From Bacteriovorax stolpii (GTDB lineage: Bacteria; Bdellovibrionota; Bacteriovoracia; Bacteriovoracales; Bacteriovoracaceae): a stretch of DNA of 55,654 nt. Below the pieces are notes generated by a model that was given only the letters and a program-made list of their open reading frames with translations, searched no databases and was not told the origin of the DNA. The stretch spans positions 1 to 55,654 of the forward strand of contig CAMDQH010000013.1 of assembly GCA_945905815.1 (NCBI GenBank). The letters are read 5' to 3'. The position numbers and the translations under genes are program-made. Positions 1 to 8,148 of the stretch are shown here, in pieces; position 1 is the first letter of the stretch, and each line of letters opens with the position of its first letter.

Positions 1-3
1 AAG

Positions 4-80
4 TGGTGGGACCAGTAGGACTTGAACCTACGACCACCCGGTTATGAGCCGGGAGCTCTAACCAACTGAGCTATAATCCC
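4..80 (-). tRNA. tRNA-Met (anticodon CAT)
   Basis: Read on the minus strand this folds into a full cloverleaf: acceptor GGGATTA/TGGTCCC, D stem GCTC/GAGC, anticodon stem CCCGG/CCGGG with loop CTCATAA, T stem GTAGG/CCTAC with TTCAAGT loop, discriminator A and encoded CCA. The anticodon is CAT. G1-C72 pairing and the absence of the three G-C pairs of the initiator anticodon stem exclude initiator tRNA. Elongator Met is most likely; a lysidine-modified tRNA-Ile2 also carries CAT and cannot be fully excluded by eye. Confidence 0.95.
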
Positions 81-96
81 ACTAAATGAAGTCATA

Positions 97-125
97 AATT
101 TACTGCATCTCTATGTTTCTGCCAA
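97..125 (-). promoter_or_regulatory. Putative sigma70 promoter for tRNA-Met
   Basis: On the minus strand TTGGCA (120-125) and TAAATT (97-102) are 17 bases apart, and the tRNA 5' end follows about 17 bases after the -10 box. It lies back to back with the dapF promoter. Confidence 0.55.
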
Positions 126-145
126 GAAGACTCGAGGCAAAGTTT

Positions 146-174
146 TTGACGCGGTCTCTTTCTCGACCTATACT
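146..174 (+). promoter_or_regulatory. Putative sigma70 promoter for dapF-tlyA
   Basis: TTGACG (146-151), a 17-base spacer, then TATACT (169-174). Only six bases separate the -10 box from the dapF ATG, so transcription should start at or next to the A of the start codon, giving a leaderless message. No Shine-Dalgarno sequence precedes the ATG. Confidence 0.7.
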
Positions 175-180
175 CTTGGT

Positions 181-960
181 ATGACAACTACATCTTTCGT
201 AAAATATTCAGGAAATGGCAACGACTTCATCATTATGTCTGAAAGCGCCCCTCTTTCAAAGGATCTCGTCATTCAGCTCTGCCATCGGAACTTTGGTATT
301 GGGGCAGATGGGGTGATTACGTTTGGCGCCTCAGCTAAGGCCGATGCCCGCATGAAAATCTATAATGCGGATGGCGGGGAAGCCGAGATGTGTGGCAACG
401 GGCTGAGATGCCTGGCGACCTATTTTGATTCAATCAGTTCACCTCATAAAGACTCTTATTTAATTGAAACAATGAATTCGGTTTATCCTGTTTTTAGAAA
501 AGGTAGAAGTTTTGCGCTTGAGATGTCGGAGATTAAAGACAAAAATATTTACGATCTTTCTCAATTCAAAGATTACTCTAATTCTTTTTATATCAATACA
601 GGTGTGCCGCATTTAGTATTTTTAACCGAGAATGTTAAATCACTTGATGTTAAAAAAGTGGGTGCTTATTATCGGCACCATTCAATGTTTAAAAAAGGGA
701 CAAATGTCACTTTTGTTGAAGTCATTGAGAGTGATAATAAAAAAGCCTACGCCCGAACTTATGAAAGAGGCGTTGAAAATGAAACATACTCTTGTGGCAC
801 CGGTCTAACGGCCACTGCCCTGGCACTTTCTGATTGGTTAAAATGGACTGGTGATATTAAACTCGAGACCAAAGGTGGTCAGCAAGTTGTATCCGTAGGA
901 GATCAAATCTTTTATTCGGGTGAAGTAAGTGAGATTTTCAAAGGTGAAGTTACATTGTGA
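181..960 (+). CDS. dapF: Diaminopimelate epimerase
   Basis: Converts LL- to meso-diaminopimelate, the precursor of lysine and of peptidoglycan cross-links, in the cytoplasm. The 259-residue protein has GNGND at 11-15, the first catalytic Cys in MCGNGLRC (C71) and the second in YSCGTG (C205), plus the NTGVPH and ERGVE substrate-binding motifs. Length is slightly below the usual 270-280. It overlaps tlyA by four bases (GTGA), so the two are likely co-transcribed and translationally coupled. There is no ribosome binding site; the promoter position suggests leaderless translation. Confidence 0.96.
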   Translation: MTTTSFVKYSGNGNDFIIMSESAPLSKDLVIQLCHRNFGIGADGVITFGASAKADARMKIYNADGGEAEMCGNGLRCLATYFDSISSPHKDSYLIETMNSVYPVFRKGRSFALEMSEIKDKNIYDLSQFKDYSNSFYINTGVPHLVFLTENVKSLDVKKVGAYYRHHSMFKKGTNVTFVEVIESDNKKAYARTYERGVENETYSCGTGLTATALALSDWLKWTGDIKLETKGGQQVVSVGDQIFYSGEVSEIFKGEVTL

Positions 961-1676
961 AAGAGCGAGCTGACAAAGTTTTAGCAGATTTGAAACTCGT
1001 TACCTCAAGGTCTCAGGCAAAAAGTTTGATTGAGAAAGGTGACGTACTAGTTGATGGAGTCCCAGTCAAAAAAGCCTCTGAACTCATTAGTCCATTATCT
1101 AAAATCGAAATAAATGTTCCTCTTTTTGTTGGTCGTGGTGCCTTTAAACTTGAAAAGGCCCTAGAAGAATTTAAAATTGATGTTCAGGATAAAGTCATAC
1201 TCGATGTTGGTGCTAGTACGGGTGGTTTTACTGAAATTCTCTTAATGAAAGATGCTGCAAAGGTTTATGCTATTGATGTTGGGCATGGACAGTTGGCCGC
1301 AAAAATAAGATTAAATCCAAAAGTAATCAATCTTGAGGGAACAAACATCAAGGATGTGACATCGCTACCAGAGCTTGCAGATGGTGCCGTTATGGATTTG
1401 TCATTTATTTCAATAACCAAAGTTTTGGATCACGTTAAAAATCTACTCAAACCGCAGTCTTTTCTTATGGCGTTAGTAAAACCTCAATTTGAAGCTGGTG
1501 TGGAGCGATTACCTAAAGATGGTGTAGTTAAAGACGAAGTTGTTCGCAAGCAGATTTTAAACGAGGTCATTCAGCATGCAGTTACTCATGGTTGGAAACA
1601 TGTGGAGACAATTCTTTCTCCTATTCAGGGTAAAAGTGGAAATGTTGAATTTTTGGTTTATTTTATTTCTAACTAA
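957..1676 (+). CDS. tlyA: TlyA family rRNA cytidine 2'-O-methyltransferase / putative hemolysin
   Basis: Predicted to 2'-O-methylate a cytidine in 16S and/or 23S rRNA. Residues 4-60 form an S4 RNA-binding domain and the rest an FtsJ-like SAM methyltransferase with motif I DVGASTGGF at 83-91. The 239-residue length is normal for the family. It starts with GTG at 957 inside the dapF stop region, so translation is probably coupled. Its TAA stop shares the tetranucleotide CTAA with the stop of the convergent gene. TlyA members are often labelled hemolysins, but the rRNA role is the better supported one. Confidence 0.9.
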   Translation: MKERADKVLADLKLVTSRSQAKSLIEKGDVLVDGVPVKKASELISPLSKIEINVPLFVGRGAFKLEKALEEFKIDVQDKVILDVGASTGGFTEILLMKDAAKVYAIDVGHGQLAAKIRLNPKVINLEGTNIKDVTSLPELADGAVMDLSFISITKVLDHVKNLLKPQSFLMALVKPQFEAGVERLPKDGVVKDEVVRKQILNEVIQHAVTHGWKHVETILSPIQGKSGNVEFLVYFISN

Positions 1677-2932
1677 ATATCAAAATCATATCTGAAATTA
1701 ATAGAATTTATGGTGTTCGTTGATGGCAAGTCACTTAAAGTTCTCCACAGCTTATCGTATTGATATACCAGATTGTAATCCAAAAACAGGCTTCCTGAGA
1801 GATTGAAGACGAATTTCATGTCATTGGATAAGTTTAAATCAGACCCATCGATTTCCCAAGTTGCGAGGCTCTGATAAGGTCTGACCCAAAGAAGATTCTC
1901 GAAGGATACACGTTCATTAATTTTTGTTTTTACGGCTAAGCGGAAACCGTGCCGGAGAGCACGAGTTTTAATTTCACTATTTGAACCTGTGTCTGAGTTT
2001 ATCACTTCGGTTGCGCGATAGTCATAAAGAGGAACATAACTTAAGTCAAAGTATTCCCACGTACGATTCTCAAACATATGCCAAGTGAATCCAATTGGCC
2101 CAAATTGCCAATGAGATTTAGGTGTTCCTAGTTCTGTAAACCTCATTGAGTTATAATTAATGAGAGTCAATGAGGATATATCAGGAGTTAGTCTATGAAT
2201 GACAAACTGAGCTTGTGCTGTAGTACTTCGGGTCGAGACAGTTTCTTCTGTTTTAGGATCTTTCAGTTTTGATTGTTGTTGCTCAAACTGGCCTTGAAGG
2301 CGGTATTTTGAAGCTATATTGCCTGCGCGGGCACCGTATCGAAAACTTTCCGCTTCATTGATTGATTGGCGAGTGTAGGGTGAAGCAAAAAATGAAACTT
2401 TATAGTCTCGTAGGTCTCTATTTATTTGATCTTTATTCAAGACTTTTTCTACGTATAGCTTTCTTTGTTCTGGCCCAATAGTCTCAATGATATCTCTTTC
2501 CGTTAATTTCTCTGGAAGATCTCTTTTTATAAACGGGTCATTTCCAAGTGGGATTTTTTTGATATCATCTGGGTCTTCATACCTTGTAGTATTATCTCTC
2601 ATGGCTTCGTAAGGTGCCGGGATTTCTTTATCGGCCATGCCAACCAGAGTGTAACTAAGGTCTTTTGAAATGGTTTCTGCATAAGGAATTCGATAAAGCT
2701 TCCAATATGAAACATTGGCCTTAGTCAGAAGACATAATGCACGTGCTGAGTATCCATCAGTTTCTTGAGAAAGCTTGGCGTGGTCGTTTATGAGAATTCC
2801 ATCTTCAAGACCGCGATCTATCATGATTATATTTGTTTCTATGACTTTTAGAATCTTTACGTTTTTGAGGCTTTCAAATGATTCAAGAGAAAAGCCTTGC
2901 ACAGAAAATAATAAACCCAAAATAATCCACAT
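1673..2932 (-). CDS. Hypothetical secreted, possibly outer-membrane protein
   Basis: A 419-residue protein of no family that I recognise. It begins with a hydrophobic signal-like segment (first ~15 residues, IILGLLFSVQGFS). The C-terminal half is rich in alternating hydrophobic/polar stretches with aromatic residues and ends in ...FRYDFDI, which resembles outer-membrane beta-strand style, although the last residue is Ile rather than Phe. No Shine-Dalgarno is visible; TACACT lies exactly six bases before the ATG, as in other candidate leaderless genes here. It ends head-on against tlyA with a shared CTAA. Confidence 0.75.
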   Translation of the reverse strand: MWIILGLLFSVQGFSLESFESLKNVKILKVIETNIIMIDRGLEDGILINDHAKLSQETDGYSARALCLLTKANVSYWKLYRIPYAETISKDLSYTLVGMADKEIPAPYEAMRDNTTRYEDPDDIKKIPLGNDPFIKRDLPEKLTERDIIETIGPEQRKLYVEKVLNKDQINRDLRDYKVSFFASPYTRQSINEAESFRYGARAGNIASKYRLQGQFEQQQSKLKDPKTEETVSTRSTTAQAQFVIHRLTPDISSLTLINYNSMRFTELGTPKSHWQFGPIGFTWHMFENRTWEYFDLSYVPLYDYRATEVINSDTGSNSEIKTRALRHGFRLAVKTKINERVSFENLLWVRPYQSLATWEIDGSDLNLSNDMKFVFNLSGSLFLDYNLVYQYDKLWRTLSDLPSTNTINSINFRYDFDI

Positions 2933-2970
2933 TTATTAAGTGTAGTCTATTTTGAGTTTATTAAAAGAGT

Positions 2971-3471
2971 TTAGTAATTGAGAACTGAATGAACTGGATG
3001 ACCTTCTTCGACAAACTTATTCAAAAAAGTCAGGTTAATGAGTAGGGCCATTGCCTTAACATCAAGCTTATTTTTCTGGCAGAGATTCAAAACAGCATTA
3101 AGTGTTCCACCTGTAGCTAAAACATCATCTACTAAGACTACTCGACCCGGTTTGTGGTTAATGATCATTTCAAGCGTATCCGTTCCATACTCAAGGGCAT
3201 AGGATTCAGAGATTACAGGAGGAGGAAGTTTTCCCTTTTTCCTTACCGGAATAAACCCTTTACCCTTAAGCGTTGCCATTGCTGCCCCTAGGATGAAACC
3301 GCGAGACTCAATGCCTACAACGTAATCAATTTCTTCCCAATTAATGGTTTTTGACATGGCCTCAATGACTTCATGAAAACGCTCTTGCAACAGAGGGGTA
3401 ATATCCTTAAACAGGACTCCTGCTTTAGGAAAGTCTGGAACGTTGCGAATATGGGATTCAAATGAATGCAT
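2971..3471 (-). CDS. apt: Adenine phosphoribosyltransferase
   Basis: Purine salvage: adenine + PRPP to AMP + PPi. The protein shows the PRPP-binding loop VVLVDDVLATGGT and the typical Apt N terminus (IRNVPDFPKAGVLFKDITPLL begins after residue 5). The start at 3471 was chosen over an upstream one at 3492 because AGGAG stands seven bases before that ATG and the N terminus then matches the family. About 166 residues, normal length. It lies 38 bases upstream of the secreted-protein gene on the same strand and may be co-transcribed with it. Confidence 0.95.
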   Translation of the reverse strand: MHSFESHIRNVPDFPKAGVLFKDITPLLQERFHEVIEAMSKTINWEEIDYVVGIESRGFILGAAMATLKGKGFIPVRKKGKLPPPVISESYALEYGTDTLEMIINHKPGRVVLVDDVLATGGTLNAVLNLCQKNKLDVKAMALLINLTFLNKFVEEGHPVHSVLNY

Positions 3472-3632
3472 AATATCTCCTGAAAAACTCAAAATTGGGC
3501 CTCAAGTTACCACCCCCAATGCCCAAAAACTAGACGCCATTTAAGTTCTTGACTGATTGGGAATAGGTAACTGTCTGGAATCTTATATGGTCACTGGCCT
3601 AGGGCTTGCTCTAATAGAAGAAAGGGGTCTGC

Positions 3633-3947
3633 ATGATATGTAAAATAATTTTTGTTTTGTTATTAGGAATGTCGACTCATGCATTTGCCAAGCAACATAA
3701 CAAAATTGATACCCTCGGTATGTCTAAAGCTGGGCAATTTGTAGCGCTAGAAGAATATGGATACAAGGCCAATACTCATTCGTATTTTGTAACAATTAAA
3801 ATTATCAATGTTTGGACGAAAGAATATGTTGGCTCGACTGTTGAAGTTGAAGAGCCAGCACTTCGCCCAATAAGTTTAAATCAGGCCAGAGAAAAAGCTA
3901 AAAAACTCGCTTCAGATGATCTGAAAAGATTTAAAATCTTAGGATAG
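3633..3947 (+). CDS. Small hypothetical secreted protein
   Basis: 104 residues with an N-terminal signal peptide (IIFVLLLGMSTHAFA, cleavage likely after AFA about residue 19). The mature part is lysine-rich and has no family that I recognise. An AAAGGGG stretch seven or so bases upstream is a good ribosome binding site. It stands alone between the divergent apt gene and asnB, with about 100 bases before asnB. Confidence 0.7.
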   Translation: MICKIIFVLLLGMSTHAFAKQHNKIDTLGMSKAGQFVALEEYGYKANTHSYFVTIKIINVWTKEYVGSTVEVEEPALRPISLNQAREKAKKLASDDLKRFKILG

Positions 3948-4045
3948 GCAAAATTGGCCTGTCTCAAAAACACCCACATTTCGCGATAAGATAAGTCAGG
4001 GATCTCATTGAGAAATCTCTCTCAAAATCTCGTCAGGATTTAATC

Positions 4046-5641
4046 ATGTGCGGACTTCTCGCTTATTCAGGTGATGCAACTAATTTCGAAAATTTTTCTA
4101 CTAAATTTAATGAGCTTCGTCATCGTGGGCCGGATGATACAGAGATCGTAAAAATAGAAAATGGTAAGGCGACATTTTGCTTTCATCGTTTAGCGATAAT
4201 GGATCCTACACAAAAAGGTCATCAACCTTTCCAAGATCAGCCTACTGGCAACGTCATCATGTGTAATGGTGAGATTTATAATTATGAAGAATTGAAAACG
4301 ACATATGAAAATTCATATGTTTTTAAATCCGAATCTGACTGCGAAGTTCTGGTTCCCATGTACAAAGAATTAGGGATACAGAGATTGTGCCAAAAATTAG
4401 ATGCAGAATTTGCGGTCGTTATTTGGGATCATGTCAAAGGTAAGTTAGTAGCAGGCAGAGATCCTATTGGAATACGTCCATTATTTTATGGTTATACATC
4501 AGAAAATAAAATTATGTTTGCATCAGAAATTAAAGTACTTACTCCTTTTTGCACCAAAATCGAAGCATTCCCCCCTGGATATTGTTTTGATGGAGAAAAA
4601 TTCGAAAAATACACAGACATTACAACAGTGATCAAGCACAGTTCTAAAACTTTAGAGTCTCATTTGAAAGATATCCGTGAAAAACTTATTGAAGGTGTAA
4701 GGAAACGACTGGTCGCCGATGTTCCTGTCGGTTTTCTATTGTCGGGTGGCCTAGATTCAAGTTTGGTGTGTGCTATCGCAAATGATATTTTAAAAAAACC
4801 AATTACAACTTTTGCAGTTGGTTTAGATCATAACCCAATTGATATTCATTATGCCAAAATCGTTGCTGATTATATTAAATCAAATCACCATCCGGTCTAT
4901 TTCAATAAAGAAGATACGCTTGGTGTTTTAGATAAACTCATATGGCATCTTGAGACTTGGGATATTACTTCGGTTCGTGCTTCCATTGGTATGTATCTTG
5001 TTTGTAAGTACATTCGCGAAAAAACAAACATAAAAGTTGTATTAACCGGTGAGATCTCTGACGAGCTTTTTGGTTATAAGTATACCGACTTTGCGCCTTC
5101 ACCTGAAGCATTCCAAAAGGAATCTAAAAAGCGCATGGATGAGCTTTACATGTATGACGTTCTTAGGGCCGATCGCTGTATCGCTGCAAATTCAATTGAG
5201 GCCCGCGTTCCATTTGGTGATTTAGACTTTGTCAGAACTGTTATGGAAATCCCGCCTGAGTTTAAAATGAATACAACAGGCATGGGTAAGTGGATTCTTC
5301 GAGAAGCTTTTAAAGGCACAAATCTTTTACCTGAATCAATTCTTTGGCGTGAAAAGGCAGCTTTTTCAGATGCTGTTGGACATTCAATGGTGGATTACTT
5401 AAAAGAATTTGCCGATTCAAAATACTCAGATCAAGACCTCATAGCCGCTAAAGAAAAATATCCTTACGGAACTCCTTTCACAAAAGAGTCTCTACTTTAT
5501 AGGGACATTTTTGAGAAACATTTTTCTGGTCAGTCTGGATTAATTAAAGACTTCTGGATGCCAAACAAAGAATGGTCCAACTGCAACGTAGCAGATCCGT
5601 CTGCTAGAGTTCTTCCTAATTATGGTAAGTCCGGAGTTTAG
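4046..5641 (+). CDS. asnB: Asparagine synthase (glutamine-hydrolysing)
   Basis: Makes asparagine from aspartate, glutamine and ATP. Residues 2-180 are a class II glutamine amidotransferase domain: the catalytic Cys2 follows the initiator Met (MCGLLAYSG) and RHRGPD and CNGEIYN (73-79) are present. The synthetase domain carries the pyrophosphate loop SGGLDSS at 233-239. At 531 residues it is close to E. coli AsnB (554). AGGA eight bases upstream serves as ribosome binding site. The TAG stop shares TTAG with the stop of the convergent protease gene. Confidence 0.95.
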   Translation: MCGLLAYSGDATNFENFSTKFNELRHRGPDDTEIVKIENGKATFCFHRLAIMDPTQKGHQPFQDQPTGNVIMCNGEIYNYEELKTTYENSYVFKSESDCEVLVPMYKELGIQRLCQKLDAEFAVVIWDHVKGKLVAGRDPIGIRPLFYGYTSENKIMFASEIKVLTPFCTKIEAFPPGYCFDGEKFEKYTDITTVIKHSSKTLESHLKDIREKLIEGVRKRLVADVPVGFLLSGGLDSSLVCAIANDILKKPITTFAVGLDHNPIDIHYAKIVADYIKSNHHPVYFNKEDTLGVLDKLIWHLETWDITSVRASIGMYLVCKYIREKTNIKVVLTGEISDELFGYKYTDFAPSPEAFQKESKKRMDELYMYDVLRADRCIAANSIEARVPFGDLDFVRTVMEIPPEFKMNTTGMGKWILREAFKGTNLLPESILWREKAAFSDAVGHSMVDYLKEFADSKYSDQDLIAAKEKYPYGTPFTKESLLYRDIFEKHFSGQSGLIKDFWMPNKEWSNCNVADPSARVLPNYGKSGV

Positions 5642-6600
5642 ATTCCCACGGCCTTGAGAGCTTCATCAACAATCGTGCAAGTATCAGAGCTTTGAGTTTT
5701 GCATTCTTCCATTAGAGCGGAACGATAATCAGCGAATTGAGAGTTTTCAGTTAATCTCTTCGTCATAACATTATAGAAAAGCTCTGCAGATTCTTGAATA
5801 CCAATGGCGGACATGACAAGGGCTGACATTTTATTCGGAATACCACTAAGTACGTGTACGCCACAGTTATCATTTTCCCGTGTTGATTTACAGCCTTCAC
5901 CAAATTTTGCAAATCTTTCTGTTTTTAAATCATTCATGTGTCCAGGTTGTTTGGAAAGACCTTTACCTGGATCCATCATATCTCTTAATGCGTGAGCTTT
6001 TTTAGCGTATTCACCAGCGAGAACAGTTGCACCAATAAGGTAGGGGTTGCTTAAACTTTTATTGTGGAGGTTGTTTACAATGATTCCAAAGACATCTGCT
6101 AAATGTTCGTTCAAGGCGCCTGACTGACCTTCGTATTTAAGATTTGAAGTCGTCTGAATAACTGCATGTGTATATTCATGTCCAACAACGTCTAATGCTT
6201 TTTCAAAGTTATCTAAACCTTTGTCACTACCTGCTCCAAATATAAATCTTTTTTTTGCCCACGCTGCATTTTGTTTTGAGCCTAAGATGTCAAAAATTGT
6301 GAACCGGTTAATATTAAGTGAGGCAAGGATATCAGAACCCTTGTCATCCCAACTTCTTCTTGAAAACTCTTCTGAATAGAAGTCTCTCACTTTTTCAAGA
6401 TTTGAATTCAAAATGCGAGCAGTTTTGGGCAGGATAAGCGTTTTCTTTTGGCCATCTTCTAAAACCAGATTTCCGGGCTTGAAAATACTTATGATTTGCG
6501 GAACAAACTTAGCATCGTATATTTTAATCGTCCCATTTTCATGTGCGAAAGCTGCCGTTGATAAACAAGCTAGTCCAAGAATTATTCCGTGAAGTTTCAT
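5638..6600 (-). CDS. Secreted thermolysin-like (M4 family) metalloprotease
   Basis: A zinc endopeptidase: HEYTH at 141-145 with the third ligand Glu in NEHLAD (about residue 165), and a GVHxxSGIPNK segment near the C terminus that matches the M4 catalytic-His region. A signal peptide occupies residues 1-19 (ends AAFA). At 320 residues it lacks the long propeptide of thermolysin and resembles the short protealysin-type members. Start 6600 was preferred to 6624 because AGGAA precedes it and the signal peptide begins there. It is the first of three adjacent minus-strand genes for exported proteins, suited to digesting extracellular or prey protein. Confidence 0.88.
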   Translation of the reverse strand: MKLHGIILGLACLSTAAFAHENGTIKIYDAKFVPQIISIFKPGNLVLEDGQKKTLILPKTARILNSNLEKVRDFYSEEFSRRSWDDKGSDILASLNINRFTIFDILGSKQNAAWAKKRFIFGAGSDKGLDNFEKALDVVGHEYTHAVIQTTSNLKYEGQSGALNEHLADVFGIIVNNLHNKSLSNPYLIGATVLAGEYAKKAHALRDMMDPGKGLSKQPGHMNDLKTERFAKFGEGCKSTRENDNCGVHVLSGIPNKMSALVMSAIGIQESAELFYNVMTKRLTENSQFADYRSALMEECKTQSSDTCTIVDEALKAVGI

Positions 6601-6718
6601 GCATTTTTCCTGGGTAATAAACAATGCAGAGATATTACTTTAGGTTTTAATGCGACGCAGTGGTGGTTGTAAAAATGACCGGTTACGGACTAATTAGCCG
6701 CCCGAAAGGACCCAAGTA

Positions 6719-8077
6719 TCAGAGAATAGATCTAAGTTCGACACCGGAGATTTTACGGTGAAGGTGAAACTGAGCAGATTTTAGCTTTTGAGGTTTTCCG
6801 TAAACATATTTATTAAACATGTCCTGAACTTTTTCACCGTAAAATAGTTCCATCTCTTGAATAAAGTCTTCAGTAACCAAGGGCTCAAAGATTTTCTTTT
6901 CAAGCAGCTTGTTCATAAACGGCTTCAGACCACCTTTAGAGGCAAACTTATTATCTAGAAATGACATGAAGCGAGCTCCAAAACCATAAGCAGCTGTATC
7001 AGTTTTGCGGGTATATGGCGCATGAGCGGCCATTGAAGATGTACCTGACAGGGTTGCCAATCGTGGGTATCCATCATCTCGCCAACTAGCGAGTGCTTCA
7101 TCAATCCATCCGGCATTACCATTGGCAGGGGTCATGGCGCGCGCGAAGTAGGAATGAAAAAGTTCATGTGCAAGAGCGGATTTACTGGTCACTGTAGCAC
7201 CAGCATACTCCATCCCACCAAGACCCATGCTACCGAGATTGGCATTGTAGATAGTGATTGAAGGATGCGGGAAAGCTCCATAGTCTTTTTCTAATTCGTT
7301 AAAAACTCTCAGGGCCACATTTTTTAATCCGTTCAAACCCTCAGGATCAGAATCTTCCGGTACTTGATAAACAGCGACTGGAATTTCCCGACCGTTCACT
7401 GATTTGAAAGTTGTTTCTAAAAGCTCCACCTCACCCAATGGTGTCGTGTGGAAATACAGACTATTTACCGTGAAATATTCCGGAAAATCAATTGTAGCCT
7501 TTTGATCCGTTGTCCATTTTACGAGACCATTGGCAAACAGATGTTGCTTCGTCTTTAGACCTTTGAAATTTATATTAAAAGTCATTTTCACCCGGTCGTA
7601 TTCTAAATTTACTGGAATGTAGCGTTCTAAATAATTTCGGTCTTGAAGATCGGTTACCCAGTAGGCGCTCTTTACTCCGGTTGTCGTATATTCAATTAAG
7701 TTTGTAAGAGGAACTTGAATTTCGAGATCGTAGCGTCCAATTGAAAGCTTTTTATTAATCACGCGAATCTTAGTTTCATTTGAGGGAGTTGAAACTTCAG
7801 GGGCCTTAACTTCAAGACCATCGACTTTTACTAAGGTTGGTTCCTGGATGAGATCAAAAATTGGATAACCAGCTTCCACTACATTCATTTTAAATTTAGC
7901 GATAACTTCCGCTTTTTTCTTATCGATGTCGTAAGTTATGTCATAGATAGCTTCCTCGAAATCTACGAAAACAGCATTCCCACTAAGGTAATTAAAACTT
8001 TTTGGTCTATGAGTAACATCATTGTCTTGAGCGTAAGCCGACATGATCGTAAAAACAAAAATAAAAAGCATTTTCAT
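6719..8077 (-). CDS. Secreted M1-like zinc aminopeptidase
   Basis: Gluzincin with HELFH at about 304-308, then 18 residues to Glu327 (WIDEA), the M1 HEXXH-X18-E pattern; GGMEYAG upstream stands for the GAMEN exopeptidase motif. The N-terminal beta-rich half (residues 20-230) fits the M1 N-terminal domain. Signal peptide: KMLFIFVFTIMSAYAQ. The start at 8077 is supported by AAAGGA seven bases upstream, giving 452 residues, shorter than full-length M1 enzymes (no large C-terminal helical domain). The gap to the Kelch gene upstream is about 70 bases, so co-transcription is plausible. Confidence 0.82.
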   Translation of the reverse strand: MKMLFIFVFTIMSAYAQDNDVTHRPKSFNYLSGNAVFVDFEEAIYDITYDIDKKKAEVIAKFKMNVVEAGYPIFDLIQEPTLVKVDGLEVKAPEVSTPSNETKIRVINKKLSIGRYDLEIQVPLTNLIEYTTTGVKSAYWVTDLQDRNYLERYIPVNLEYDRVKMTFNINFKGLKTKQHLFANGLVKWTTDQKATIDFPEYFTVNSLYFHTTPLGEVELLETTFKSVNGREIPVAVYQVPEDSDPEGLNGLKNVALRVFNELEKDYGAFPHPSITIYNANLGSMGLGGMEYAGATVTSKSALAHELFHSYFARAMTPANGNAGWIDEALASWRDDGYPRLATLSGTSSMAAHAPYTRKTDTAAYGFGARFMSFLDNKFASKGGLKPFMNKLLEKKIFEPLVTEDFIQEMELFYGEKVQDMFNKYVYGKPQKLKSAQFHLHRKISGVELRSIL

Positions 8078-8148
8078 ATGGGGTCCTTTGGGATGTCGTA
8101 AGCTACCCCATTGAGTTATACAATGCCCAATTGTGAGCAATTTTTACA

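Noticed and set aside
4-80. Initiator tRNA-fMet
   Set aside because: G1-C72 is paired and the anticodon stem lacks three consecutive G-C pairs typical of initiators.
119-133. TCTGCCAAGAAGACT also present near 45960
   Set aside because: One 15-base match in a 55-kb window is expected by chance about once; the contexts differ.
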